Below the pieces are notes generated by a model that saw nothing but the letters and a program-made list of their open reading frames with translations, did no database searches and had not been told where the DNA came from. From Streptomyces noursei ATCC 11455 (GTDB lineage Bacteria > Actinomycetota > Actinomycetes > Streptomycetales > Streptomycetaceae), in contig NZ_CP011533.1 of NCBI RefSeq assembly GCF_001704275.1, forward strand, positions 9,734,001 to 9,798,000: DNA of 64,000 nucleotides, in the 5' to 3' direction. Position numbers and translations under genes: made by a program. Shown here piece by piece: positions 42,001 to 52,173 of this stretch (position 1 is its first letter; every line of letters starts with the position of its first letter).

Positions 42001-42729
42001 TTAGTTGAGGCCGAAGTCGGTGGGGCGGCCGCACGCAATGCGGGCGCCGGCCAGCTGGCCGTTGCTGGCGGCGACGGCCAGGGCCTCGCGCAACTGGTCC
42101 GGCTCGTCGTCGTGGCGGCCGCCGATGTCCCCGGCCAGGAGCAGCACCTGGCGGACGTCGAGCACGCTCTTGATCCATCCGGGGATGGGCTTGGCAAGTG
42201 TGCCGTGGTAGAAGCGCTGGCCGGACGGATCCAGCACGATGAGCTGCAGGTTGCGGCCGTGCGGCTGGAACACGGCGACCCACTGTCCTAGTGGTGGGGC
42301 GTCCAACTCGGCCGTGACCAGGTGGAACCCGTTCTCCAACAGGCTCTGCATCAGGATGTTGCGGGGCTCGGCGCCGTGGGTGCCGGAGTCCGTCAGTGGC
42401 GTCATGACCATCCGGGCAACAAGCATGGGTGTGCCGTCCACGATGTCCGTGGCCATCGTCATGTCGAGCCCGCCCTCGGGTTGGACGACCGCGGCCGTGG
42501 CCTCGGCGTTCAGCGCGATGACCCTCGACGGCGCACAGCGGTCGTGGGCGAACCAGATGCTGCCGGCGGTCGCCACGGTGCTCCGGCCGAACACGACGTT
42601 GACCGGCCCGCTGTCGAGCGGCTCCCGGCACTCGATGCACGTCCCCTCGGCGATGCTCCGGGCCTGCAGGGCCATCTGCGGACCAAGGGCCGCCTCGACC
42701 TCCGGGCTCATCCGTACGGCCAACGCCAT
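42001..42729 (-). CDS. Hypothetical protein with an N-terminal Cys-x-x-Cys
   Basis: 242 residues. Near the N-terminus is GTCIECREPLDSG, then WFAHDRCAPS; the three cysteines and His could bind zinc. The rest is an alpha/beta domain without a motif I know (LLENGFHLVTAELDAPPLGQ, WIKSVLDVRQVLLLAGDIGG). No membrane segment. First gene of a small minus-strand group. Confidence 0.6.
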   Translation of the reverse strand: MALAVRMSPEVEAALGPQMALQARSIAEGTCIECREPLDSGPVNVVFGRSTVATAGSIWFAHDRCAPSRVIALNAEATAAVVQPEGGLDMTMATDIVDGTPMLVARMVMTPLTDSGTHGAEPRNILMQSLLENGFHLVTAELDAPPLGQWVAVFQPHGRNLQLIVLDPSGQRFYHGTLAKPIPGWIKSVLDVRQVLLLAGDIGGRHDDEPDQLREALAVAASNGQLAGARIACGRPTDFGLN

Positions 42730-43366
42730 GCCTGCTCCCCTCCCTCGTGCCGGTGGCCTCGGTGGCTTCGGCTTTGGCTCACCGTACCGGCGTCAGACCT
42801 GGCACGAGTCGGGCATGGGCTGTCCTCCCAACTGGTCTGTGGTTCCAGGGAGATCAGCCTGGCCCGAGTGTGCTGGAGGGTTCAAGGTCCTGTTCCTCGG
42901 CCAAGGTGATCGGGTGGCCAAGGGAAGTATGCCCGTCTGACCGAAGTGGGGACGTCTGTTCGGGCGCAAAGGACTGGCCTAAAGGCCAGGCTGAACATGT
43001 CGGAGGGCCCGATCCGGGCCTCTGTCGTCGACCACCCTCACGCTCGTGCGGGGCCCGGATGCGGGCCGGGCGGGGGAGTGGTGCAGGTCAGCCCAGGAGG
43101 GCGAGCAGGGGCGCGGGCGGCAGGGCCTGGGAGCTGTCGGACGCGGCAAGGTGTTCGGCCCGCTCGCGGCGGAGGCCGTTGAGGTGGCCTACTCGGGGAG
43201 CCGGGGTGGGAGTCGTCGGCGAGACACAGCAGGTCCGGCAGAGTGCCGTCGTCCCATCCGGCCTGTTCGGCGAACCACTCGCGGAAGAAGGGCAGGTGCA
43301 GCAGCGTGCGACCCGCGTCGGGCAGGTCGGAGTCGTTGATGATGAAAAGTGCTCTGATGCCTGTTC
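42730..43366. other. Gap with a coding remnant at its right end
   Basis: 42,730-43,160 shows nothing I can support. From 43,366 leftwards to about 43,180 a minus-strand frame reads RALFIINDSDLPDAGRTLLH followed by FFREWFAEQAGWDDGTLPDL, clearly protein-like. It begins inside the end of the 1,200-residue gene without its own ribosome site and later turns into proline/arginine repeats. It is probably a truncated gene. Confidence 0.4.
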
Positions 43367-46300
43367 TTAGAACAAGCGCTGCTGCCCGGCGCTTTCCAGT
43401 GCGGCCCTTGCTTTGGCCGCTCGCCGCTGAGCGGCCCGCTTCTTGCGGTCTCGTTGAGTATCTTCCTTGGCCGGCTCGCGAACCTGCGTATTCCCTTTCG
43501 TTCGAGTCGTGGGCTCATCCAGGTCAAATGCACTGACAACCTCAGCGAACACGGCGACTGGGTCGGCGAGCTGCAGGGGGGCCGGGCCGTGGGGCGACGT
43601 CGACGGCTCGGTCCTGGTGGCAGGAACCCGCGCCAGCCGAACCACCGTTGCGTCGTCGTCCAACTGCACAGCCACGGCGCCGTCGAGCTGACGGCGCCGA
43701 GCGCACCCTGCGTGATCCCTACAGGGAGCCGGTTCGCTCGTCTGCCGGTGCCGACACTCCGTCACCTCACACTGCCTCGGCAATGCCTCACCCGCCGATA
43801 TGCCTTCGATAGCAAGACGTGGGGGCGCAGTTACGCTTTGAAATCCAAGGCCACAATCCTGCGATGCCTCACCACCCGTCACTGGATCTATCGCGAACAC
43901 CCGCGGACCCGGAACATACGGTGGCGCCAGCACCCTCCACGGCCCCACCTGAGCTGCCGCCACATGAGCACGCCCCCACCCCACGCACGCGCCCCACTCA
44001 TTACCGCCAGCCCTTGCCGACCATCCACACGAGCACGTCACCCACGCGACCACATCGAGCGTGGGGTCATACCCCGCACGCCGCGACCGCGCCCCCTGAC
44101 CCGGCACCGTGAACACTCGCGTCACATGCTCCGGCGGCGCCACGTCGGCGCTCGCCTCCCGAGCCGGCACGATCACCGGCGAGTACTCTCCGTCCTGGAG
44201 CACCCACGCCCGCCCGTACGTCTCGTAGCGGTCAAACGTCCCCCGCCACGGCAACCCCTGCACCGTCACCCCGCCGTGCGTCACCGGCTCGGGCGTGACC
44301 ATCACCCGCTGACCCTTGACGTACCGCGGAGCCGGCAAGGCCGCCCGCACCAGCGCCCCCTTGATCGCTGCCTGCAACTCCGCGTCCGCGGCCGCCTGAA
44401 CCACGCTGGCAACCTGGTGCCGACCCCTGCCGAACGTCGGGCACGCCGCGCACCGCTCACCGCGCACATAGTCCCGGTCAAAGCACCGGGGGCACGACTC
44501 CGGGAACCGCTCCACCTCCGCCACATCCCACACCCGCCGGGGCGTCACCCCCAGCTCTGCCAACACCAAATCGAACGACCCGGTATCGCGCACCCACCTC
44601 CAGTCCTCACCTTCGACACCGGGCCGCTCCGTCCACGCCAGGAAGAAGGACCGCCCACGCGTCGCCGCATGCGAGCAAAACCGCTGCGCCTCCTCACGCG
44701 TCACCACCCACAACCCGCGCGCTCGCGCCGGAGCGCTCTTGCGGGAGGCGATGAACACCAGCGCCGGACCGTCCCCCCACCGCGCCGCCGGCACCTTCTC
44801 CACCTCGGCGCCCGCGCCCTGGACGACGCCCGCAGGCGCGGCGACACCAGGGCAGTACCCGCCGTCATCCGCCCACCCCTCCAGCGTCCCGGGACCGGTG
44901 ACAACGTCGGCCACCTTCACCGGTACCAGCACCCCTGACTCGAACAAGCAGCGCCGCACCTGGTCGAGATCACGAATGTCATTGATCGCCACATGGTCAC
45001 TGGCCGCACCACCGATCATGTACCGCCAGCCGTCAGCCCCCTCGTGCTTCCAAGCGGCCTTGACCGCCAGGCCGTCCGGCTCCCGCGTCGCCAACATCAC
45101 CGCGTGATCCGACTGCACCTGAGTGCGCACCGACCACCCCTGCTCCTCAGCTTCGGCCACCAGGTCCACAGCGGCCGCGGGCAGAGTCTCGCGCTCCGCC
45201 TCGATCCGCGCCGCCTCAGCCGCCGCCGCATCCCGCGCGGCCTTGAGCTCCGCGACTGTCGGCCCCGCCTCCTCCCCCTTGAAGAGCCGATCTTCACTCA
45301 GCAGCGGGTACCGGCGCCGATCCGCCGCCGACACCCCGAAGCCGTTGTCCGCGACCGCGCACTCCACCGCCTCGATCTGCCGCGCCCGGCGCCAGAGGTC
45401 CCGCGTCCGGCGTCCCTTCGCCGTCAGCACGATCTTTCGGCATCCCGGACCGCCCGCGGCTGCGCCCACGATGCCGGCCGCCCACAGCGTCAACACCCGA
45501 CCCTTGGCAACCCTGGTGTTCACATCGAACCGCGTCGCCGACGTGTCCTCGGCCACGAACCCGTCCGCGGTCTCGAACAGCTTCCCGTCGTGCGCCCACC
45601 ACAACACGTTAGATTGCGCGCTGCTGAGCGCCAGCGCGGCCGCCTCGTCGATCTCTTCAGGCGTCATCACTCCCGCATCCCGCCGCTGGTGCTCGTCCAG
45701 GTGTAGCCCGGCCGCGTACTCCGCATCCTCCCGGCCGGTGAACACTCCCGCCCGGTCCCTGCGTTCCGTCGGCTCCCCGAACTTGTCCACCAGGACCGTC
45801 ATCGGGCCGTGCCGGTCACACTCCACCGCCCACTCCCGCTCGGCCAGGTCCAACGCCGTCGCCCGCGCCGCCGGCCGTGAGATGTAGTTCCCCTCCACCG
45901 GTACCGGTACGGGAGCCGGCGCCACTGCCGCCTGGTCGCCCTCCTCTCCGTTGCCTACCAGCGCGTCGCTCACGGCACCGCCGGGCACCTGACCAGCCGT
46001 CGACACATCGGCCTGATCGCCAACAGGACCACTGCGAACACCTCCACAGCTGCCCACACCATCGGCCACCACCTCGGGCCCCGCTGCCGAGAAGAACGCC
46101 TCCGAACCCCCAGACTCCGAATCCACAACGTTTCGCAACGACTCGACACGAAGCACATACGCCCCTGCCTTAACGAGTTCTGTATGCCGCTCGCCTCGAT
46201 GGTTCTTCGCCGTCATCATGTCCCCGGAGCGCGCCGTGATCGTCCACGCCACCCCATCCAGGGGCATCCCAACAGCGACCCCGGTCCCGCGCACCACCCC

Positions 46301-46969
46301 ATCCGACAACTCCTCGTACGCCGTCCCCACCCCAGGCACCACGAAGACATCACCCACCTGGCCATCCGCGGCCGGCCGTCGCCGTACGTCCGCCCACGTG
46401 TAGCCGTGCTCCCCGCGCGCTTCTTCCACGGCCGGTGCCGGCTCGTCGTCCAGGTACGCCCGCACCAACGCCCGCACGCTCTCCGCGTCCGGCTCACCGT
46501 CCGCACCGATCACCGGCACGCCGATTCGTGCATCATCCGGAGCGACGACGACCCACCCTGCCGACTCTTTCGCGACATTGAAGACCTCGCCGCGTGTGGT
46601 CGCGTGCCACATGCCGTCAATGATCCGCGTGAGCGTGATCCGCCGCTTCCCCGCGCCGCTCATGTCCTGCTGCTCCTCGTCCTCCTCGACCTCGGCGCAT
46701 CCGGCGAACCGTCGTTCCCATGCCTGCGCTTCTCGTTTGGCTCGCGCAGCTTCCCGCTCCGCAATCTGCCGTTCCCGCCTGGCCGCCCGCTCACGGTCCC
46801 GCAGCTCACCTTTGGCGGTGATCGCTTCCAGCTCTGCGCGACGCTTCGGGGCGTCGGCTACCCACTGCTCTAGCTCCCGCATCTGGGCCGCGCGGTGCGC
46901 CTTCTCTGCCTCGCCGCGGGGCAGGAACGGCAGCCGCTCGGCTTGGTCTCGCGCTTCCTGTTTCGACAC
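43367..46969 (-). CDS. Giant multidomain protein of unknown function (1,200 aa)
   Basis: A highly charged coiled coil occupies about residues 10-90 (RERAARRERQIAEREAARAK). Several small domains follow: SH3- or Tudor-like strands (ITLTRIIDGMWHATTRGEVF), a winged-helix-like unit (EEIDEAAALALSSAQ ... KIVLTAKGRRTRDLWRRA), a cysteine cluster (SCPRCFDRDYVRGERCAACP) of zinc-ribbon type, and a lysine/arginine-rich tail (RDRKKRAAQRRAAKARAAL). I recognise no enzyme motif. The GTG start has no ribosome site; the frame is open for 26 codons further (KTDKEAKAARLEAASGS) to a TGA preceded in frame by ATG at about 47,072. Before the IS21 insertion it followed the 1,485-residue gene. Confidence 0.6.
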   Translation of the reverse strand: MSKQEARDQAERLPFLPRGEAEKAHRAAQMRELEQWVADAPKRRAELEAITAKGELRDRERAARRERQIAEREAARAKREAQAWERRFAGCAEVEEDEEQQDMSGAGKRRITLTRIIDGMWHATTRGEVFNVAKESAGWVVVAPDDARIGVPVIGADGEPDAESVRALVRAYLDDEPAPAVEEARGEHGYTWADVRRRPAADGQVGDVFVVPGVGTAYEELSDGVVRGTGVAVGMPLDGVAWTITARSGDMMTAKNHRGERHTELVKAGAYVLRVESLRNVVDSESGGSEAFFSAAGPEVVADGVGSCGGVRSGPVGDQADVSTAGQVPGGAVSDALVGNGEEGDQAAVAPAPVPVPVEGNYISRPAARATALDLAEREWAVECDRHGPMTVLVDKFGEPTERRDRAGVFTGREDAEYAAGLHLDEHQRRDAGVMTPEEIDEAAALALSSAQSNVLWWAHDGKLFETADGFVAEDTSATRFDVNTRVAKGRVLTLWAAGIVGAAAGGPGCRKIVLTAKGRRTRDLWRRARQIEAVECAVADNGFGVSAADRRRYPLLSEDRLFKGEEAGPTVAELKAARDAAAAEAARIEAERETLPAAAVDLVAEAEEQGWSVRTQVQSDHAVMLATREPDGLAVKAAWKHEGADGWRYMIGGAASDHVAINDIRDLDQVRRCLFESGVLVPVKVADVVTGPGTLEGWADDGGYCPGVAAPAGVVQGAGAEVEKVPAARWGDGPALVFIASRKSAPARARGLWVVTREEAQRFCSHAATRGRSFFLAWTERPGVEGEDWRWVRDTGSFDLVLAELGVTPRRVWDVAEVERFPESCPRCFDRDYVRGERCAACPTFGRGRHQVASVVQAAADAELQAAIKGALVRAALPAPRYVKGQRVMVTPEPVTHGGVTVQGLPWRGTFDRYETYGRAWVLQDGEYSPVIVPAREASADVAPPEHVTRVFTVPGQGARSRRAGYDPTLDVVAWVTCSCGWSARAGGNEWGACVGWGRAHVAAAQVGPWRVLAPPYVPGPRVFAIDPVTGGEASQDCGLGFQSVTAPPRLAIEGISAGEALPRQCEVTECRHRQTSEPAPCRDHAGCARRRQLDGAVAVQLDDDATVVRLARVPATRTEPSTSPHGPAPLQLADPVAVFAEVVSAFDLDEPTTRTKGNTQVREPAKEDTQRDRKKRAAQRRAAKARAALESAGQQRLF

Positions 46970-47140
46970 ACGCGAGCCCGAGGCGGCTTCCAGGCGCGCC
47001 GCTTTCGCCTCCTTGTCCGTCTTGTGGAGCCCGGATGGCTTCGTTCACTTCAAGCGACAGCGTTTGTCCATCGGTTTTGGCGGCGGGACGCGGTCTGCGG
47101 GGGCGTGGATGTGCATGAGAAATGACGTCACTTCGTGGGA

Positions 47141-47170
47141 TGGCCCGCCGCCCGTGAGGGCGGCGGGCCA
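47141..47170. terminator. Hairpin after istB
   Basis: A perfect 13-bp stem, TGGCCCGCCGCCC with GGGCGGCGGGCCA, and loop GTGA. It lies 22 nt past the istB stop codon and inside the IS left end. It is a strong terminator for the IS transcript. Confidence 0.75.
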
Positions 47171-47871
47171 TCGAGTTCGGGCCTGCGGATGTCAGCCGGC
47201 CTTAGCGGGTTCCTCGGCCCGGGCCCGGGTGGAGGCGAGCCGGTAGGAGTCGGTGCCGGTCTCGATGATCGTGCCGTTGAAGGTCAGGCGGTCGACGATG
47301 GCCGCGCAGAGGCGGGGGTCGGTGAACGTCTTGGTCCAGCGTGCGCCGTGCGGCGCTTCGTTGTATCCCCGACGCAGTCGGGATGAACTTGGAGGGAGGT
47401 TCTTGGGTCGCCGGGCTTACTTGAGCGCGAAAGCGTGAGGGGACAACAGCATGCTCGGAAAGCGGTGTCCGTCTGGAGGCGTCCAGGGCGGGGTGCCGCA
47501 AGACCCGCGCGATATGGCTAAGGCTTGATTACTTGAAGCCCAATTCCCAGCGGTGCGAAAGACACCCGTCGAAACGACGCCTGAATTCGACGTCACGCCA
47601 TGCTTCGGTCGCGGTTGGAGGCTGGAGCAACCTCCATGGCGTTGAGCGCCTCCCAGCGAGGGCGGCCAAGGGAATGAGTGGGCGGCCTAAGTCGCGCTAG
47701 ATACGTACAACGAAGACGTACCACGGGATCGCCTACGGGGCGCGAGCTCTATGGCGACGGAGTGCCCGTAGTAGTCGCAGGAGTGACGACCTGCCAGGGA
47801 GGCCGGGAAAGCCGGTCACAGGGCGAAGGGGCACAGGTGATTGAGGCGTCCGGCGATGGGAGGTATGCGTA

Positions 47872-49659
47872 ATGCAGAGCGCCGCAACGGTGCTGGGCGT
47901 CCTCCGGGAACGCGGCAGGCAAGGTCTGCCGCTGGCAAGACTGTATCGGCAATTGTTCAACCCGCAGTTGTTCCTGATGGCTTACGGGCGCATCTACGCC
48001 AACAAGGGTGCGATGACGCCCGGGGCCACCGGGGAAACCGTGGATGGTATGTCCCTGGAGAAGATCGACACGATCATCGGTAAGTTACGTGCCGAGACGT
48101 ATCGTTGGACTCCGGTTCGGCGGACCTACATCCCAAAGAAGAACGGGAGAAAGAGACCGCTCGGACTGCCTACGTGGTCGGACAAGCTGGTCGCTGAGGT
48201 GGTCCGCCTCCTTTGGGAGGCGTACTACGACGTCCAGTTCTCCCGTCACTCCCACGGCTTCCGCCCCGGTCGGGGCTGCCACACCGCGCTCAACGAGGTG
48301 GTGGAAGTCTGGAAGGGAACACATTGGTTCATCGAGGGAGACATCTCCGATTGCTTCGGCAGTCTGGATCACGGGGTGATGCTCGCAATCCTGGGAGAGC
48401 GAATCCACGATGGACGATTTCTGCGGCTGATCCGCCAGATGCTCAAGGCCGGGTACTTGGAGGACTGGCGATGGAATGCCACGCTCAGTGGTGCGCCACA
48501 GGGTGGCGTGGCCTCTCCGATCCTGTCCAACATCTACCTGGACCGGCTGGATCAGTTCGTTGAACAGCGCCTCATGCCGGACTACAACCGGGGCAGGCTG
48601 CGCCGGCGGAACCGGGAGTACTGGCGCGTCGAAGCGAGGATTAAACGGGCAGGCCAGCGTGGAGATAAGGCGGCAGTACATGCGCTTCGGCAGCAGCTGC
48701 GACGCCTTCCCAGTGCCGACCCGGATGATCCGGACTATCGGCGGCTGCGGTATGTCCGCTATGCCGACGACTGGCTGCTCGGATTCGCTGGGCCAAAGCG
48801 AGAAGCCATGGAGATCAAAAAACGGATGAAGGATTTCCTGCATGACGAACTCAGGCTGGAACTCTCCGAGTCCAAAACCTTGATCACGCACGCTGCCAGC
48901 CAGGCGGCGCGCTTCCTCGGTTATGAACTGAGGACTCAGCTTGCCGACACGAAGATCACTCGGGGGCGTCGAGCGGTCAATGGCTGTATCGGCCTATACG
49001 TGCCACGGGATGTAATCCGGAATCGGTGCGCGTTGTATATGAAGCGCGGGAAATCCAAGTTTCGCGGGGCACTGATACACGATCAGGACTACTCGATCGT
49101 TGCGAAGTACCAAGCGGAATATCGGGGACTCGTCCAGTACTACCTGCTGGCCCAAAACGTGGGACGTCTGGGCATACTGCACTGGGTCATGGAGACATCC
49201 ATGCTCAAGACTCTGGCCAGGAAGCATCAGTCCACCGTCACCAGGATGGCTCGCCGACATAGGGCGACCGTCCAGACGCCCGACGGGCCACGGACGTGCA
49301 TGCAGGTCATAGTCAAGCGCAGTGACGGCAGGAAGCCACTGGTCGCCCGCTTTGGCGGAATCCCGCTGAAGCGGCAACGTTTTGCTGACCTGGTCGACAG
49401 GAAACCGTCAACGAGATACACCGGCAGCAACGAGCTGATTCACCGGCTCTTGGCGGGGCAGTGTGAGATGTGCAGATCGCGGAATGGTCTGCAAGTCCAC
49501 CACATCCGTAAGATGGCAGATCTCAACCGGCCTGGTCGGCCCGAACCTTCTCCCTGGGTAAGGCTCATGGCGCAACGTCGACGCAAGACCCTTGTGGTCT
49601 GTCACGACTGCCATTGGGAAATCCATAGAGGACGGGCCACGGTCTCAACTCGGAGATGA
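47872..49659 (+). CDS. ltrA: Group II intron reverse transcriptase/maturase
   Basis: 595 residues. RT blocks: RRTYIPKKNGRKRPLGLPTW, HGFRPGRGCHTAL, WFIEGDISDCFGSLDH, GAPQGGVASPILSNIYLD and the catalytic YADD at 297-300. A maturase (X) region follows, and the C-terminus has an HNH endonuclease: CEMCRSRNGLQVHHIR ... CHDCHWEIH. It should promote splicing and target-primed insertion into DNA. The ATG has GGGAGG upstream. The frame is intact, so the intron is probably mobile. Confidence 0.95.
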   Translation: MQSAATVLGVLRERGRQGLPLARLYRQLFNPQLFLMAYGRIYANKGAMTPGATGETVDGMSLEKIDTIIGKLRAETYRWTPVRRTYIPKKNGRKRPLGLPTWSDKLVAEVVRLLWEAYYDVQFSRHSHGFRPGRGCHTALNEVVEVWKGTHWFIEGDISDCFGSLDHGVMLAILGERIHDGRFLRLIRQMLKAGYLEDWRWNATLSGAPQGGVASPILSNIYLDRLDQFVEQRLMPDYNRGRLRRRNREYWRVEARIKRAGQRGDKAAVHALRQQLRRLPSADPDDPDYRRLRYVRYADDWLLGFAGPKREAMEIKKRMKDFLHDELRLELSESKTLITHAASQAARFLGYELRTQLADTKITRGRRAVNGCIGLYVPRDVIRNRCALYMKRGKSKFRGALIHDQDYSIVAKYQAEYRGLVQYYLLAQNVGRLGILHWVMETSMLKTLARKHQSTVTRMARRHRATVQTPDGPRTCMQVIVKRSDGRKPLVARFGGIPLKRQRFADLVDRKPSTRYTGSNELIHRLLAGQCEMCRSRNGLQVHHIRKMADLNRPGRPEPSPWVRLMAQRRRKTLVVCHDCHWEIHRGRATVSTRR

Positions 49660-49669
49660 CGTCACTGGA

Positions 49670-49703
49670 GAGCGGTATGCGTTGAAAGGCGCCCGTACCG
49701 TTC
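49670..49703 (+). ncRNA. Group II intron domain V
   Basis: A 34-nt hairpin beginning GAGCGGTATGCG, with a TTGAAA loop region and ending CCGTACCGTTC. It is the conserved catalytic helix including the AGC triad. Domain VI and the 3' splice site follow within 60 nt. Confidence 0.85.
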
Positions 49704-50411
49704 GGGAAGGGGCCGTCGGAAAAGGACCCCAGCCAGGGGCACCTCGTCGGCGGCCTACTTCACCGCCGAAGGACTCGTTGGAGGCGATGGCGACGCTGTT
49801 CTTCTCCTCGCGCTCGGTCAGGACCTGGAAGAGCAGTTCGGCGCCGTGCCGGTCGAGTTCCATGTAGCCGAGTTCGTCGATGCAGAGCAGGTCGACGCGG
49901 CCGTAGCGGGCGATGGTCTTGTTCAGCTGCTTCTCGTCGGCGGCCTCGACCAGCTCGTTGACCAGCTTCGTGGCGAGCGTGTAGCGGACCCGGTAGCCCT
50001 TCATAGCGGCCTCCGTGCCGAGGGCGATGAGCATGTGGGACTTGCCGGTGCCGGAGTCGCCGATCAGGCAGAGCGGCTGCCCCTTCTTGATCCACTCGCA
50101 GGAGGCGAGGGTGTGGACGGTGGCCGCGTCGATATTGGGGTTGGCGTCGAAGTCGAACGTCCGAAGGGACTTCTCCCTCGGGAAGCCAGCCGCCTTGATC
50201 CGCCGCTCCGAGCGGCGGCGGGCCCGGTCGTCGCACTCGGCCATCAGCAGTTCGGCGAGGAAGCCCCGGTAGCTCATCTGCTCCTTGAGCGCCCGCTCGG
50301 CGATGTCGGAGAACTCCTTGCGGATCGACGGAAGCCGCAGCATGCGGCAGGCGGTGTCGATGGCGGCGTCGGCGGCCTGCTCGGTCAAGCCTCGCTGGCG
50401 GGGCAGGGTGG

Positions 50412-52043
50412 TCATTGCGCTTCTCCCTCACGGTGGTCACCGCCGCTTTCGCGACGGCGTCGGAGCAACTGGTCATAGGGGGTCACCGAGGGCAGCGGCC
50501 TGGTGTCCGGCGGAAGGTGGGCAAGACGCCACTCGTGCAGGAACGTCACGTTTCCTGGCGTCGGTCCCGGACCGGTGGCCGGTGGTTCGTCCTCGGCCTG
50601 GGCGGCCTTGCGGGCCTCCAGCGCGACCGCGTCCGCGGTCAGGGCTCCGGCCCGCAAGGCGGTGGCCAGCCCGGCGACCAGGTGCTCGTGCGGGATGTGC
50701 CGGCCCAGCAGCAGCACCTCGATCAGGGCCCGGGTGCCGTCCCGCTCGCCGTGGACCTTGCGGGCCTGGGCCCACCAGGCGTCATGGACGGGGGTGAACT
50801 TGCCTGCCGAGCGGGCCTGTTCGAGGGCGGTGGCGCCGGGGAAGGCGCCTGGCTTGCGGATCAGGGCTTCGAGGTAGTGGTCCAGCTCCAGGCGGCAGCC
50901 GGCCTTGGCGATCAGCCGCTCATGCCGGGCGACTTCCACATTCTGGTCGTAAACCACCAGGTGGGAGGCGTGCAGGACGACCCGGACCCGCTTGCCGATC
51001 AGGCGGACGGGCACCGAGTAGCGGTTGGTGCGGACGGTGATCTGGCTGTAGCGGTCGACCCTGGGGGTGAACACCCGCCCGGTCTCGAACGGCTCCTCCG
51101 GCAGCGGCAGCAGCAGCGGCCGTTCGAGCTCGAAGTACTCGTCGATGGTCCGCGGCCGCGAGCCGATCCGGCGCCGGCCGTCGTGCAGGTCCCACTGCTC
51201 GACCATCTCGTTCAGCTCCGCCAGCGAGGAAACCTCCGGCACCGGGGTGAAGTGGTTGCGGCGGAAGTAGCCGATCTGCCCCTCGACCCCGCCCTTCTCG
51301 TGGGCGCCGTCGATGCCGGGGCGGCAGTAGAAGCTCTCGATGCCGAAGTGCGACCGGAAGGCGATCCACCGGTCGGTCTCCACCCGGGCCCGGCTCAGTC
51401 CCAGCACCTGGGCGACGGCGGCCTTGAGATTGTCGTAGCGCACCCGCCCCCGCGGGACACCGCCCAGCGTCCGCAGCGCGTGCACGTGGCCCTCGAAGAA
51501 GGCTTCCTGGCCGGCGGAGGCGAACACCCGGTGGACGGCCTTGCCGGAATACGACAGGCGGAAGGAGAACAAGTAGCAGGTCACCAGCTCGCCGGCGAGC
51601 CGCACGGCCACGTCACCGAAGTCGACCTCCGCCTCCATCCCCGGCGGATGGGTCTGCGGGACGAACGCCTCGATGGGCGCCTTGCCCGCCTCCACCGCGA
51701 TCTGCGGCTTCCGGTCGGCGACATACCGCCTGACCATCGGATACGACACCTCGGCGCCGTGTTCCTCGACCAGCCGGTGAAAGATCCGCGTCACCGTGTG
51801 CCGCTGCTTGCGCGGCGCGTCCAGGTCCGCCCGCAGGATCCCGTCGATCACCGCCTTGTACGGATCGAGCGCCGACGGCCGCGGCGGCAGCGGCTTGCGC
51901 GGCTCCGGCCAGGCCGAGTCCAGAGCCTTGCGCACCGTCCGCCAGCCGACGTTGTACTTGCGCTCCAGCTCCCGCATCGCCAGGCCAGCCCGGTGGTCCC
52001 GCCGGATCGCCGCGTACAGCTCGACCTTCGACATCTGCGGCAT
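50412..52043 (-). CDS. istA: IS21-family transposase IstA
   Basis: 543 residues. An N-terminal HTH (ELYAAIRRDHRAGLAMRELE, VGWRTVRKAL) is followed by the DDE core: EAEVDFGDVAVRLAG, GRVRYDNLKAAV and GIDGAHEKGGVEGQIGYFRR. The C-terminal domain is the usual beta-barrel (YSQITVRTNRYSVPVRLIGK). Normal length for the family. Its stop overlaps the istB ATG. The upstream 140 nt hold the right-end repeats. Confidence 0.93.
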   Translation of the reverse strand: MPQMSKVELYAAIRRDHRAGLAMRELERKYNVGWRTVRKALDSAWPEPRKPLPPRPSALDPYKAVIDGILRADLDAPRKQRHTVTRIFHRLVEEHGAEVSYPMVRRYVADRKPQIAVEAGKAPIEAFVPQTHPPGMEAEVDFGDVAVRLAGELVTCYLFSFRLSYSGKAVHRVFASAGQEAFFEGHVHALRTLGGVPRGRVRYDNLKAAVAQVLGLSRARVETDRWIAFRSHFGIESFYCRPGIDGAHEKGGVEGQIGYFRRNHFTPVPEVSSLAELNEMVEQWDLHDGRRRIGSRPRTIDEYFELERPLLLPLPEEPFETGRVFTPRVDRYSQITVRTNRYSVPVRLIGKRVRVVLHASHLVVYDQNVEVARHERLIAKAGCRLELDHYLEALIRKPGAFPGATALEQARSAGKFTPVHDAWWAQARKVHGERDGTRALIEVLLLGRHIPHEHLVAGLATALRAGALTADAVALEARKAAQAEDEPPATGPGPTPGNVTFLHEWRLAHLPPDTRPLPSVTPYDQLLRRRRESGGDHREGEAQ

Positions 52044-52173
52044 GACCAGGACCTTTCACCGGAAACACCCCGATGCTGTCCTGGCAAGCCCCCCACCGCC
52101 GTCAAAACTCGTGAACATCACCCGACCGTGGAACCGGGCGCCTCCAGAACCCGTGTACAACCGCCGTCACGAC

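Larger units (their letters stand above)
47341..49763 (+). mobile_element. Group II intron (2,423 nt)
   Basis: The 5' end GTGCGCC fits the GUGYG consensus, domain V is at 49,670-49,703, and the 3' end ...CCTACTTCAC ends at 49,763. The boundaries are fixed independently by the restored istB frame on either side. The intron carries its own reverse transcriptase ORF in domain IV. It sits in the antisense orientation relative to istB. The flanking exon bases are CCAGC on the left and CGCCGAAGG on the right. Confidence 0.85.
47192..50415 (-). pseudogene. istB: istB helper ATPase interrupted by a group II intron
   Basis: The IS21 AAA+ helper is split into 49,764-50,415 (N-terminal, with Walker A GDSGTGKSH, Walker B VDLLCIDELGY and NSVAIASNESFGG) and 47,192-47,340 (C-terminal, WTKTFTDPRLCAAIVDRL to the stop). 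Joining the two pieces restores one frame of 266 codons, reading NESFGG-WTKTF across the junction. The insert lies on the opposite strand, so it cannot splice from the istB message. IstB is therefore inactive unless supplied in trans. The ATG overlaps the istA stop. Confidence 0.85.

Noticed and set aside
41621..42640. 339-codon minus frame across the 41.6-42.6 kb genes
   Set aside because: Arg/His/Pro-rich shadow of the 242-residue gene, the small membrane peptide and the ssb-like gene, which have ribosome sites and normal composition.
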